A DNA stretch of 64,000 nucleotides from assembly GCA_910580105.1 (NCBI GenBank), contig CAJTWN010000002.1, forward strand, positions 62,001-126,000. The letters are read 5' to 3'. Below are positions 8,052-17,498 of this stretch, piece after piece. The first letter of the stretch is position 1. Each line of letters starts with the position of its first letter. The notes beneath the pieces were generated by a model. It made no database searches. It was not told where the DNA came from and saw only the letters and a list, made by a program, of their open reading frames with translations. A program made the translations under genes and the position numbers. Source of the stretch: an uncultured Clostridia bacterium. Its GTDB lineage: Bacteria; Bacillota; Clostridia; Monoglobales; Monoglobaceae.

Positions 8052-10364
8052 ATGAAAAACAAAAAAGGAAAAGACATGTGCATATTGCTGTCCGCGGCAC
8101 TGCTGATGGCAACCCTGCCCCCGGTGGCTGCCGGCGCGGCAGACGTCAGCACCCCCGCCCCCCAGGTCGAAACCGCAGATACAGAAAATCCGGCGGCAAC
8201 AGCAACCGCAACGGCAACGGCCGAAGCAACAACCGAACCCACAGCGGAGCCATCCGCAAGCGCTGTGCCGGAACCAACGGCAACCGTACCGGCTGATACC
8301 ACAATGGAAATGGACATTTCTGCCAATATTTTTGCAGACGAGGATGACAAAAGCGTCTATGAAGTCCAGTTTTCCACCGAAAAGACTATGCCGGAAATCA
8401 CCGCATTTGACATAACGGTTTCCTTTACAGAAGCCAAAGTGAATACTGCGGATTTTACCAAAGACCTTGAAGAAAAGGGAACCACCAATGTTCTGCGCGG
8501 CGACAGGAAAGCAATTTTCCAGTTCAGCGAAGCGAAAGAAACCATCAGCGGCAAAACCCTGATTGGTTCTGTCTTTGTCAAAGTGGATGACAATAAAAAG
8601 CTGAGCAGCCAGAACATCAAGGTCGACAGCTTTACTGCAACCACAAAGGAAGGCGGCAAGCTGATCATCACCCCAACGGTCATCGCCACCGTAGGCCCCA
8701 CCATCCCCGACCTGGAAAAGAACGAACAGGCTGTTGTGGATTTGATTAAAGCCCTTCCGCAAAAGAGTACCCTTTCCTTCTTTGCGGACAAAGAAAAAGG
8801 TGAATTTATCAATCTGAAAGACCTCAAAGAACGGGCACAGGAAGCCCAGACCAAATATAAGGCCCTGACCGCCGCCTCCAAAACCAAGGTAGAGAAGGTT
8901 CTGGCTGCTGAGGAGCTGTCTTCGGACGTCATCGGCGAATTGGTCGCACTTGTGCCCAAATTAGAAAAAACCATCGGGATGGTGCAGATTGGCTATGGAA
9001 TTAAAGACATCACCGCTGAAACTGCGCTGGATTATGCCTTCTATCTGGATGTATTCAAGGACCTCACCTTCAATGCTTCCGACCTTTTGGGCGCAACCAC
9101 CGCTCTGGACGAATTTAACAGTGCGTTGACGGCAATCAACCAGGCACAGACCCTCTATGAAGAGGCACTGAAAGATGCAGATTATTCTGAAAAGACCGAC
9201 GGCATCGTCAATCAGTATGAAAACCTGAAAAAAGCCGGCACCCATACGTATTATAAGAAGTACAGTTCATCCCTCAGCGAAAGCGCAGCCGACCTTCGGG
9301 ATGAAATAACCAAAAAATATTCCGGCTCGGATAAAAACACCCTGCTCCGCCTGATCAAAAGCGTAATTGATTCCATCAACCAGGATCAGCAGATTGCAAA
9401 AGATCTGCCCACTGTCAAGCTCTCTCCCATTTATTACGGCGGCGGCTGGACAGTTACCCTAACCCGTGACAATACCTATCCGGACTATGAAGACGGAAGC
9501 ATCACGGTGACAGTATATAACAAGAACAATACCAAAATGGATACCGGAACCGCTGTATTCAAAAGCTCGTCAAAGACCGGACGTGTGGCAATGACCGCAA
9601 AGAAAGGTACTTATGGCACAAACCAGAGGATTTATGTCTATGTCTCTTACGAACTCAACGGCACCACCTATGACCTGGGCAGCCAGACGGCAACCGTTCT
9701 GGTCCGTCAAAGTTCCACCACAACCAGCGGCAATAACAATACATATAACCCAAGCCGTCCCGGAAATGTAGAATTCCCATCGAATACCACCAATCCTCTG
9801 CCCACCAGAAATCCAAACAGCGATGATGCTCTTTTCACCGACCTTTCCGGTTATGACTGGGCAGAAGAGGCAATTGAAGGTCTCTATTATGCCGGAATTG
9901 TCAATGGCATGGAAGAAGGCATATTTAACCCTGCCGGTTTGGTCACACGGGAACAGTTCGCGAAAATGGTGGTGCAGCTCTTTGGTGTTTCCACCGGTGC
10001 GGCAGCCACCGGCTTTAAAGACGTGAAGGTCAGTGAATGGTATGCGCCATACATCTCCGCAGCTGTTGCGGCAGGATATGTACAGGGGCAGTCTGATGAA
10101 TATTTCGGCATCGGCGAACAGATTATGCGCCAGGATATGGCAACCATCCTCTATCGCGCCATGGGCCGCGACCAGGATAAAAAGCCCATCACCTTCACCG
10201 ATGCAGACCAAATTGCTCCTTATGCCTATGACGCAATCAGCGAACTTGTCGGTCTCGGTGCCATCAATGGTTACGAGGACGGCAGTTTCAAGCCCCGCGG
10301 TACGGCAACCCGTGCAGAAGCGGCAAAGGTGATTTGGAGTGTATATAACGCGTTGAATAAATAG
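8052..10364 (+). CDS. SLH-domain exported surface protein with cohesin-like N-terminal region
   Basis: The 770-residue protein starts with a signal peptide (KNKKGK then a hydrophobic core, cleavage near AAGAAD). An Ala/Thr/Glu/Pro linker covers about 30-82. Residues about 85-215 look like a beta-rich cohesin-type or carbohydrate-binding fold (low confidence). About 220-455 is helical and charged, about 465-560 is an Ig-like beta domain, and a Ser/Thr/Asn linker leads to three SLH repeats (FTDLSGYDWAEEAIEGL, GFKDVKVSEWYAPYI, FTDADQIAPYAYDAI) that bind pyruvylated cell-wall polymers. The gene stands alone, with an AGGAGG site, its own promoter and a strong terminator. It could be an S-layer or scaffold component. 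I do not recognise a specific function. Confidence 0.85.
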   Translation: MKNKKGKDMCILLSAALLMATLPPVAAGAADVSTPAPQVETADTENPAATATATATAEATTEPTAEPSASAVPEPTATVPADTTMEMDISANIFADEDDKSVYEVQFSTEKTMPEITAFDITVSFTEAKVNTADFTKDLEEKGTTNVLRGDRKAIFQFSEAKETISGKTLIGSVFVKVDDNKKLSSQNIKVDSFTATTKEGGKLIITPTVIATVGPTIPDLEKNEQAVVDLIKALPQKSTLSFFADKEKGEFINLKDLKERAQEAQTKYKALTAASKTKVEKVLAAEELSSDVIGELVALVPKLEKTIGMVQIGYGIKDITAETALDYAFYLDVFKDLTFNASDLLGATTALDEFNSALTAINQAQTLYEEALKDADYSEKTDGIVNQYENLKKAGTHTYYKKYSSSLSESAADLRDEITKKYSGSDKNTLLRLIKSVIDSINQDQQIAKDLPTVKLSPIYYGGGWTVTLTRDNTYPDYEDGSITVTVYNKNNTKMDTGTAVFKSSSKTGRVAMTAKKGTYGTNQRIYVYVSYELNGTTYDLGSQTATVLVRQSSTTTSGNNNTYNPSRPGNVEFPSNTTNPLPTRNPNSDDALFTDLSGYDWAEEAIEGLYYAGIVNGMEEGIFNPAGLVTREQFAKMVVQLFGVSTGAAATGFKDVKVSEWYAPYISAAVAAGYVQGQSDEYFGIGEQIMRQDMATILYRAMGRDQDKKPITFTDADQIAPYAYDAISELVGLGAINGYEDGSFKPRGTATRAEAAKVIWSVYNALNK

Positions 10365-10423
10365 TTTTCCGCCCAGGGCGGCAAAAAATTGACACCTCAT
10401 TTAGCAGTTATAAAAAACAAATA

Positions 10424-10463
10424 AAGCCGCCGGTTCAATACAGAATTGAACCGGCGGCTTTTC
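10424..10463 (+). terminator. strong intrinsic terminator after the SLH gene
   Basis: Perfect 16-bp stem (AAGCCGCCGGTTCAAT and its complement), 5-base loop, then TTTT. The remaining gap to 10650 holds nothing else I recognise. Confidence 0.9.
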
Positions 10464-10650
10464 TCTGTACTGCTATTCTTCAGTTCCTCATTCTTCCCCT
10501 TCAAACCTATCTTTTTATTAATAAATCATCAGCATATTTGTGCAGCGTCACCCTTCCATCTTTCTCCAGGACTCCTTTTCTTTTTGCATAAACACCTTTC
10601 CTTATCTCATAAATTTATATAGAAAAGAAATCTCCAAGGAGGCCGAAAAA

Positions 10651-11238
10651 ATGAATCAAATGCAAACCCCAAACTCTAACCAAAATCCATCCTGGAATCA
10701 AGACCAAAAACAATCCAATCCCAAGCAACAAAATTCCTATAAAGTAACCCTTGACCTGCCCTACCCTCCTGTACGTCCGGAAACTTTCCGACGGGAATAC
10801 GCCTATGCAATGCTGAGTAATATAGGAAGCCGCAACTCCGAGATGAGCGCAATCAGCCTCTATTTTTACAACAGCATCATTCTTCACCCGGACTATGCCA
10901 GTTATGCCCGGTGTTTTCATGAAATCAGCATTGTGGAAATGCACCATTTGGACATCTTTGCAACCTTTGCCTTTCAGATGGGACTGGATCCGCGGCTGTG
11001 GAGCATCAACCGGCAGCGAAACTGCGTTTCCTATTGGTCGCCTTCCTATAACCAATATCCAAAGGGAATCCGGGAAGTGGTTGTAAACGCCCGCAAAGGT
11101 GAAGAAGCCGCCATTCAAAAATACACCCGGCAGGCAGAAATTATCTGTGACAAAAATATTATAGATAATTTGAACCGCATTATCCTGGATGAAAAACATC
11201 ATATTGAAATTTTTGATATGATGCTGGCAGAAATATGA
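10651..11238 (+). CDS. ferritin-like di-iron protein (rubrerythrin/CotJC-like)
   Basis: The start is ATG 10651 with AAGGAGG upstream; the open frame extends further 5' but without a binding site. After a Gln/Asn-rich N-terminus of about 35 residues comes a four-helix ferritin-like domain of about 150 residues. Likely metal ligands are Glu in RNSEMSAI, EISIVEMHHLD, a Glu in the third helix, and ILDEKHHIEIF, i.e. two ExxH motifs. Such proteins handle iron, peroxide or coat assembly. The YPPVRPE segment before the domain recalls spore-coat CotJC-like proteins, but this is inference. It stands alone between a terminator and the repeat field. Confidence 0.75.
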   Translation: MNQMQTPNSNQNPSWNQDQKQSNPKQQNSYKVTLDLPYPPVRPETFRREYAYAMLSNIGSRNSEMSAISLYFYNSIILHPDYASYARCFHEISIVEMHHLDIFATFAFQMGLDPRLWSINRQRNCVSYWSPSYNQYPKGIREVVVNARKGEEAAIQKYTRQAEIICDKNIIDNLNRIILDEKHHIEIFDMMLAEI

Positions 11239-11247
11239 TGAAATCCA

Positions 11248-11760
11248 ACCGTAGGGCAGAATCCCCCCTCAATAAATAAAATCCAACCGTAGGGGCGGCC
11301 CCGTGTAGCCACCCGGATCATCCCGATAAAATAATTTCAAATGTTATCCGGTAAAACCGTAGGGGAAGAATCCCCCCCTCAATAAACAAAATCCAACCGT
11401 AGGGGCGGCCCCGTGTGGCCACCCGGATCATCCCGATAAAATAATTTCAAATGTTATCCGGTAAAACCGTAGGGGCAGGGTTCCCCCATCAATAAACAAA
11501 ACACAACCGTAGGGGCGGCCCCGTGTGGCCGCCCGGATCATCCCGATGAAATGATTACAAATGTTATCCGGTAAAACCGTAGAGGTGGGGTTCCCCCTCA
11601 ATAAACAAAATCCAACCGTAGGGGCGGCCACATGGGGCCGCCCGAATCATCCCGATGAAATAATTACAAATATTATCCGGTAAAACCGTAGAGGTGGGGG
11701 CCCCCTCAATAAACAAAATCCAACCGTAGGGGCGGCCCCATGTGGCCGCCCGAATCAAAG
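11248..11760. repeat. 110-bp tandem repeat field with palindromes, about 5 copies
   Basis: Units start with ACCGTA at 11248, 11356, 11466, 11576 and 11685, a 108-110 bp step. Each unit holds a GGGGCGGCC...GGCCGCCCG inverted repeat, then ATCATCCCGAT and TTATCCGGTAAA. A sixth partial copy lies near 12046-12145. Between them, about 11929-11957, is a different hairpin (GGGCGACC...GGGTCGCCCC) that recurs at 59.5-60.5 kb. Open frames here are repeat translations, not genes. Confidence 0.85.
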
Positions 11761-12155
11761 CGCAATTTGACGATCATATCATCATGCTGAACCATATTTT
11801 ATCTTTTGGATAAATAAAAATGATCATATACGTAAATGAAGACATAAATGAGAACGGGCAGAGCAGAGTCCTGCCCCTACGGAAAAACAAACCCACATTG
11901 TAAAATAGGCGGACACATTTTTGGATCGGGCGACCACACAGGGTCGCCCCTACGAGATGCGGATTGGTATAAAACAATGGCAACCACATATTCAAAACAG
12001 AGGACGCGTCTTCAAAAACGGGTACCACATTTGAAATCGGGCAATCGCCCGGATCATCCCGATAAAATAATTACAAATGTTATCCGTTAAAACCGTAGAG
12101 GCAGGGTTCCCCCCCTCAATAAACAAAATCCAACCATAACGGCGGCCATAAACAG

Positions 12156-12190
12156 AAAATCCGGCAGCGGGTATACCGCTGCCGGATTTT
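12156..12190 (-). terminator. terminator downstream of the 116-residue protein gene
   Basis: Perfect 15-bp stem AAAATCCGGCAGCGG with loop GTATA. T-runs lie on both sides, so it can act in both directions. It ends the apgM/purA-side minus-strand unit. Confidence 0.8.
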
Positions 12191-12200
12191 TAAATTCCAA

Positions 12201-12551
12201 TTATTGCTGTTCCGCTTCCAAAGCCTGTTCCAGCCAAAACATTCCGATATCGAATGCTTTATACAAACCATCACGCTCTGCCTGCCGGATGAGACGAGAT
12301 TTTTTCCCCTCATTGGTTTTCAGCTCGATAATCACACGCTTTGCAATCTGCAAATCACCCAAAGTTTCCTGGTCCATCAGGCGGAATACAACTACATAAG
12401 GCGCATCTGTATCGCCATAGTAAATCTCATTTCCGCACCGCAGAAGAGGCTTCCCGTGATAGGTAAAGAAACCATCCTTTGTTTCCGTTCCCTTTTTGCT
12501 CTTCACATTCTTTTTTGCCGCAGTGTTTTCTGTCTCTTTTTTGGTAGCCAT
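12201..12551 (-). CDS. conserved protein of unknown function, Lys-rich N-terminus
   Basis: The 116-residue protein has a disordered N-terminal tail of about 25 residues rich in Lys, Thr and Ala, then a compact domain with GKPLLRCGNEIYYGD and DAPYVVVFRLMD. No membrane segment or catalytic motif is visible. It lies 37 bp after purA in the same orientation and before a terminator, so it is probably co-transcribed with purA. I do not recognise a function; the form is that of a cytoplasmic clostridial accessory protein. Confidence 0.65.
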   Translation of the reverse strand: MATKKETENTAAKKNVKSKKGTETKDGFFTYHGKPLLRCGNEIYYGDTDAPYVVVFRLMDQETLGDLQIAKRVIIELKTNEGKKSRLIRQAERDGLYKAFDIGMFWLEQALEAEQQ

Positions 12552-12588
12552 TTTTTATCACCCTACCTTTCTAAAAAATACATCACCA

Positions 12589-13860
12589 TTACCGCTCGAT
12601 GTTCTGATCACGTCCCGGACCTACGCCGATGGTAGTGATTTTACAGCCACACAATTCCTCAATCCGCTTCACATAATTCTGTGCAGCAGCCGGCAGCCGG
12701 TCAAATTCTTTAATATTGCTGATGTCTTCATCCCAGCCTTCCATCTCTTCATAGATTGGCTTGCATTTTGCAAGTGCCTCCAGCGTTGGCGGAAAATCAT
12801 TGATCACCGTGCCGTCCATGTCATAGGCAACACAAATCTTGATTTTTCCCACACCGCCGAGGGGGTCAATCTTATTGAGGACAATGGAGGTCAAAGAACT
12901 GGTACGCACCGCATACTTTGCAATCACTGCATCAAACCAACCGGTTCTTCTCGGACGGCCTGTGGTCGCGCCAAACTCATGTCCCTTCCGGCGGATCATC
13001 TCGCCGGTTTCATCCTCCAGCTCGGTGGGGAAGGGACCGTTTCCAACACGGGTGGTATACCCCTTTAAAATACCGATACATTCGTCAATCATCTTGGGAC
13101 CGATACCGCTGCCCACACATACGCCGCCGGAAATCGGATGGGAAGACGTAACATAGGGATAGGTACCAAGGTCAATATCCAAAAGGATACCCTGGGCGCC
13201 CTCAAATAATACCTCTTTTCCGGCTTTAATACTCTCATACAGCACCGGAACCGTATCCTTTACATAGGGGCGGAGCCGGTCGGCATAAGCCGCATATTCG
13301 GCAATTACCGCCTCCGGATCCAGAGGAGTACCGCCATAGACCAGTTCAATCATCTTATTCTTAATCGCCAGATTTTCACGGACGCGCCGGGCAAACTTCT
13401 CTGTGTCAATCAAATCACACATCCGGATACCGCTGCGTTCCGCTTTGTCCATATAACAGGGGCCGATTCCTCTCTTTGTGGTGCCGATGTCCCCCTTGCC
13501 TCTTGCCGCTTCCGAGAGGCCATCCAATACTATATGATAGGGCATAATCACATGGGCGCGGGCATCCACCATTAAATTCCTGGTGCTGAACCCCTTCTCT
13601 TCCATGCCGTCAATCTCTTCCAGCAAAACCTTCGGATCCACTACAACCCCGTTTCCGATAATATTCAATGTCTTCGGATTCAAAATCCCGGAAGGCATAA
13701 CATGCAGTTTATAAGTAACGCCGTCGGCTTCAATGGTATGCCCCGCATTGTTTCCGCCGGAGGTACGGACAACGACATCCGCTTTTCCTGCGAGTATATC
13801 AATGGTTTTTCCTTTTCCTTCGTCACCCCATTGTGCACCGATAACAACTTTTGTTGGCAT
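12589..13860 (-). CDS. purA: adenylosuccinate synthetase
   Basis: This 423-residue enzyme joins IMP and aspartate using GTP, the first committed step to AMP. The start MPTKVVIGAQWGDEGKGK (ATG 13860) has GAGGAG upstream. The GDEGKGK P-loop, SGGNNAGHT, the IGTTKRGIGPCY region and the C-terminal NKIDPL GTP-binding segment are present. It has its own promoter and probably leads the small gene that follows. Length matches the family. Confidence 0.98.
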   Translation of the reverse strand: MPTKVVIGAQWGDEGKGKTIDILAGKADVVVRTSGGNNAGHTIEADGVTYKLHVMPSGILNPKTLNIIGNGVVVDPKVLLEEIDGMEEKGFSTRNLMVDARAHVIMPYHIVLDGLSEAARGKGDIGTTKRGIGPCYMDKAERSGIRMCDLIDTEKFARRVRENLAIKNKMIELVYGGTPLDPEAVIAEYAAYADRLRPYVKDTVPVLYESIKAGKEVLFEGAQGILLDIDLGTYPYVTSSHPISGGVCVGSGIGPKMIDECIGILKGYTTRVGNGPFPTELEDETGEMIRRKGHEFGATTGRPRRTGWFDAVIAKYAVRTSSLTSIVLNKIDPLGGVGKIKICVAYDMDGTVINDFPPTLEALAKCKPIYEEMEGWDEDISNIKEFDRLPAAAQNYVKRIEELCGCKITTIGVGPGRDQNIER

Positions 13861-13915
13861 ATTGATCTCCTCATTTCTTCTGTCTAAATCCATGCGTCAG
13901 TTCGCATACCTTATT

Positions 13916-13944
13916 ATCATACCAGAAAGTTATGGCAATTGCAA
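13916..13944 (-). promoter_or_regulatory. purA promoter
   Basis: Minus strand TTGCAA (13939-13944), 17-base spacer, TATGAT (13916-13921), about 55 bases before the purA start. No purine riboswitch is visible. Confidence 0.65.
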
Positions 13945-14085
13945 GGACATTTTTATATTTTTAATGAAATAAATCCGCCGGCTTTCTGCCGCATATTTTC
14001 CCCTTCTCCGCCGTTTTCCGTGCTTTTTTGCAGCAATGGCCGGCAGAAAAACCGGGCATACTTTTCCCGCCGCAATGGATTTCCG

Positions 14086-15288
14086 CTATCTTCCCAGCAG
14101 TGCATGAATCAGCGTGTGACCTTTTGGGTTATAGATTCCCGTCTTTTGGGCATCCTCTTCGGTATAACGGATATTCCGTTCTGTTTCCGGCGCTTCGCTC
14201 CGATACAAGAGATAGGGGATCGGGTCTGCCGAATGGGTCTTGATGGCAAGGGGGGTCGGATGGTCGGGCATAATCAGCATGTGATAATCCTCGCCTGCCG
14301 CGTCCAGATACTTTTGTATCGGTGCAACGATTTTTTCGTCAATCCGCTCGATGGACAGCACCTTGTTTTCCACTTCGCCCCGGTGTCCGGCTTCGTCCGC
14401 ACCCTCCAGATGCACATAGACAAAGTCGGCGCCGTTCTTCAGTGCGCCGATTGCCGCCTGGGCCTTGCCGTCAAAGTTGGTATGTACCGTACCTGTTGCC
14501 CCCTCAACCTCCAAAACGTCGAGTTCTGCACAGCGTCCGATTCCTTTGACCAGGTCAACCGCAGAGACAACCGCCCCTTTGATACCAAACCGCTCCCGGT
14601 AAGGAACCAAATCCGGTTTTGTCCCGTTTCCCCAAATCCACAGGGAATTTGCCGGATGCAGACCCCTTTCTATCCGTGCCCGGTTCACCGGATGGTCCTT
14701 CAAAATCTCATAGCTCTTTTTCATCAGCGCAAGGATGGTCTCGTCCTTCGGAAGATACGGGCCAACCACCCGGTCGGAAATATCGTGGGGCGGCGTCAGA
14801 GAAAAACGGTTCTCCTTCCTGTGCCACACCATCAGATGGCGATAGCTGATACCGCCAAAAAATTCATAGTCCCCGGTTCTCAGCGCCTCGTTGACCGCAT
14901 CAATCAGCTGATGGGCTTCTTCTGTGGACACCTCGTCCGCGCTATAATCCACCATGGTTTTTTGCGCATAGTCCTCTTCGTCCGAGAGGGTGACCAGATT
15001 TGCACGGAAGGTCGTATCACTGAGTTCCAGCGGCACCCCCATCGACTGCGCCTCCAACGGAGAACGTCCGGTATAATAGATTTCCGGGTCATAGCCAAAG
15101 ACCGCCAGATTTGCCACGTCACTCCCCGGCGGAAATCCCTCCGGCACAGTGGTGACCATCCCCACCTCGCTGACACGTGCCAGCCGGTCAATGTGTGGTT
15201 TTTCTGCCGCCTGCAAGGGCGTCTTTCCGCCCAGTTCAGCAACCGGCGTATCGGCTGCACCATCCATCAAAACAACAACATACTTCAT
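14086..15288 (-). CDS. apgM: cofactor-independent phosphoglycerate mutase, archaeal ApgM type
   Basis: The 400-residue protein belongs to the alkaline-phosphatase superfamily and interconverts 3- and 2-phosphoglycerate in glycolysis. MKYVVVLMDGAADTP carries the first metal-binding Asp. GSDVANLAVFGYDP holds the nucleophile Ser region. VYVHLEGADEAGHRGE and MPDHPTP carry the remaining metal ligands. The start has AGGAG. The gene is divergent from the PucR-type regulator with back-to-back promoters. Some members act as phosphonopyruvate decarboxylase-like or homoserine kinase-like enzymes; length and motifs favour the mutase. Confidence 0.92.
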   Translation of the reverse strand: MKYVVVLMDGAADTPVAELGGKTPLQAAEKPHIDRLARVSEVGMVTTVPEGFPPGSDVANLAVFGYDPEIYYTGRSPLEAQSMGVPLELSDTTFRANLVTLSDEEDYAQKTMVDYSADEVSTEEAHQLIDAVNEALRTGDYEFFGGISYRHLMVWHRKENRFSLTPPHDISDRVVGPYLPKDETILALMKKSYEILKDHPVNRARIERGLHPANSLWIWGNGTKPDLVPYRERFGIKGAVVSAVDLVKGIGRCAELDVLEVEGATGTVHTNFDGKAQAAIGALKNGADFVYVHLEGADEAGHRGEVENKVLSIERIDEKIVAPIQKYLDAAGEDYHMLIMPDHPTPLAIKTHSADPIPYLLYRSEAPETERNIRYTEEDAQKTGIYNPKGHTLIHALLGR

Positions 15289-15338
15289 TTTATCGCTCCT
15301 TCACCGTCGTCTTGTGCCCTCTTTTGACACTTGGAAAT

Positions 15339-15367
15339 ATTATACCCCACATCTTTCTCTGCGTCAA
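15339..15367 (-). promoter_or_regulatory. apgM promoter
   Basis: Minus strand TTGACG (15362-15367), 17 bases, TATAAT (15339-15344), about 50 bases before the start. Confidence 0.8.
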
Positions 15368-15412
15368 CCCATTCAAATATGTGACATTTCTATGAATTTT
15401 CTGCAAAAAAAG

Positions 15413-15441
15413 TTGCAATTTTAAAAATCTTGCGTTATAAT
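15413..15441 (+). promoter_or_regulatory. promoter of the PucR/CdaR-type regulator gene
   Basis: TTGCAA (15413-15418), 17-base spacer, TATAAT (15436-15441); a second TATAAT lies at 15448-15453. It is back to back with the apgM promoter and leaves a leader of about 210 bases, in which I see no known riboswitch. Confidence 0.75.
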
Positions 15442-15658
15442 ACAAGTTATAATGAAATTGTAATAGATTTAATGGTTATTTCGACAATTAAATTTATTGT
15501 ACTTTATCCTGTCCCGTCAGAACCAAATTGGTGGAACACCGTTTTCGTGTCCCATAACGGCGGCAAATCTTTCTTGCCCGTCACTAATTTTGTAAATATT
15601 TTGTTTTTCAGTATATAAACAATCCAATGGTTTTTCAGTTTTATTAGGAGGTGGCGTT

Positions 15659-16750
15659 ATGCAAAGCAGACTTTTTCAAAATGCGCTGGCACAACTCAAA
15701 AAGGATGTCAAACGCACGGTGGGGGTGATTGACGATGCAGAGATGATTATGGCGTGCAGCGACGAGAGCAAAATCGGCAATACGCTGGACAATATTATGA
15801 CCGTATTTGACGGCCATAACAGCGGAGAAATCAAACATATTGCCGGCTATAGCTATAAGAAGGTTGAGACCTTTAATAAAAGCGAGTATATTATCTTCTG
15901 CGAAGGAGAGGATGAAATCGCAAGCAATGCCTGTGCATTTCTTGGAATGCACTTTCTCACCATCAAACAGTATTATGATGAAAAATACGACAAGAACAGC
16001 TTTGTCAAAAATATCATTGTTGACAACATCCTTCCCGGTGACGTTTTATACCGCACCAGGGAACTGCATTTAAATATTGAGGCAGAGCGGGTTGTCTATC
16101 TTGTCCGTATGCAGAAAAATATCGAAAATGCGGCAGTGGATATTCTGCAGAACCTCTTCCCGGACCGCAGCCATGACTTTATCATCCGGATTGACGACCA
16201 TGATGTGGTTGTGATTAAGGAATTCAAATTTGAAGTGACCAAAGATGCGGTTATACAGATTGCGCAGAATATTGCGGACACCCTCTCTTCCGAAGCAATG
16301 ACCGCCGCTTCCATCGGCATCTCCACCGTTGTCGATGAGATTCAGGAGCTTTCCCAGGCCTATCGTGAAGCCCGTATCGCTTTGGAAGTCGGCAAGGTAT
16401 TTGATACAGAGAAAACCATCATCAGCTATGACAATCTGGGGATTGGCCGTCTGATTTACCAGCTGCCCACCACACTGTGCGAACTCTTTTTAAACGAAGT
16501 TTTTAAAAAGGAATCCATCAACGTGCTGGACAACGAGACCATCTATACCATCCAGAAATTCTTTGAGAATAATCTGAACGTTTCCGAGACATCAAGAAAG
16601 CTGTTCGTTCACCGGAACACCCTGGTCTATCGTCTGGATAAAATCAAAAAACTGACCGGTCTTGACCTCCGTGAGTTCGATGACGCCATCATCTTTAAGG
16701 TGGCCATGATGGTCAATAAATACCTCACCTCAGAACCGACCAGAATCTAA
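15659..16750 (+). CDS. PucR/CdaR-type transcriptional regulator upstream of ftsEX
   Basis: The 363-residue protein has an N-terminal sensor-like region (about 1-130), a CdaR-type GGDEF-like domain (about 130-280), and a C-terminal PucR helix-turn-helix (about 300-355), seen as FFENNLNVSETSRKLFVHRN then TLVYRLDKIKKLTGLDLR. AGGAGGTGG precedes the start. Family members respond to small molecules such as purine or sugar-acid metabolites; the ligand here is unknown. It lies 61 bp before ftsE on the same strand, with a hairpin between, which suggests it either heads the operon or controls it. Confidence 0.85.
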   Translation: MQSRLFQNALAQLKKDVKRTVGVIDDAEMIMACSDESKIGNTLDNIMTVFDGHNSGEIKHIAGYSYKKVETFNKSEYIIFCEGEDEIASNACAFLGMHFLTIKQYYDEKYDKNSFVKNIIVDNILPGDVLYRTRELHLNIEAERVVYLVRMQKNIENAAVDILQNLFPDRSHDFIIRIDDHDVVVIKEFKFEVTKDAVIQIAQNIADTLSSEAMTAASIGISTVVDEIQELSQAYREARIALEVGKVFDTEKTIISYDNLGIGRLIYQLPTTLCELFLNEVFKKESINVLDNETIYTIQKFFENNLNVSETSRKLFVHRNTLVYRLDKIKKLTGLDLREFDDAIIFKVAMMVNKYLTSEPTRI

Positions 16751-16769
16751 GTACACAAACTGAAAAAAC

Positions 16770-16797
16770 AAGGCGGGGGAAACCTCGCCTTCTTTGT
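16770..16797 (+). terminator. weak hairpin between the regulator gene and ftsE
   Basis: AAGGCGGGG-GAAA-CCTCGCCTT followed by CTTTGTT. The T-run is poor, so it may only attenuate readthrough into ftsE. Confidence 0.5.
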
Positions 16798-16811
16798 TAA
16801 AGGAAGATTGT

Positions 16812-17498
16812 ATGATAGAGCTTAAAAATGTAACCAAAATTTACAACAGTACCTATATTATGGCGATTGACAACATCAGCCTTGAAATTGATGACGGCGA
16901 GTTTGTCTTTTTAATCGGTCCGAGCGGCGCAGGAAAATCCACCCTTATCAAACTGATCCTCCACGAAGAAGAAATCAGCGGCGGAAAGATGAAGGTCAAC
17001 GGCTATGACCTGGGCCGGCTGAAACGCCGGCAGATTCCCTACCTCCGCCGGAGCGTGGGCATTGTCTTTCAGGATTTCCGCCTGCTTCCCGATAAGACGG
17101 TTTTTGAAAATATCGCCTTTGCCATGCAGATTGTGGGCGCCGACCGCCGGAAGATTGAACGGATTGTCCCGCAGGTTCTCAAACTGACAGGCCTCACGGG
17201 AAAAGAAAAGATGAAACCCCATCAGCTCTCCGGCGGCGAACAGCAGCGCGCCGCCCTTGCCCGCGCCCTGGCCAACAAACCGCCCGTTCTGATTGCGGAC
17301 GAACCCACCGGGAACCTGGACCCCGACACAGCCTGGGAGATCATGCGCCTTTTGGAAGAGGTCAACAAACTCGGCACGACGGTTATTGTTGCCACTCACG
17401 CCAAAGATATTGTCAACCGCATGAACAAACGGGTCATCGCTCTGAAAGACGGCGTTATTGTCCGGGACGAAAAGGAGGGGCAATACGACCATGTTTAA
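16812..17498 (+). CDS. ftsE: cell-division ATP-binding protein FtsE
   Basis: The 228-residue ABC ATPase starts at ATG 16812 (MIELKNVTKIY) after AAGGA. Walker A is GPSGAGKST, the Q-loop FQDFRLLP, the signature LSGGEQQR and Walker B VLIADEPTGNLD, followed by the switch His (ATHAKD). With FtsX it forms the FtsEX complex that activates peptidoglycan hydrolases at the division site or cylinder. It overlaps ftsX by 8 bases, indicating translational coupling. Confidence 0.96.
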   Translation: MIELKNVTKIYNSTYIMAIDNISLEIDDGEFVFLIGPSGAGKSTLIKLILHEEEISGGKMKVNGYDLGRLKRRQIPYLRRSVGIVFQDFRLLPDKTVFENIAFAMQIVGADRRKIERIVPQVLKLTGLTGKEKMKPHQLSGGEQQRAALARALANKPPVLIADEPTGNLDPDTAWEIMRLLEEVNKLGTTVIVATHAKDIVNRMNKRVIALKDGVIVRDEKEGQYDHV

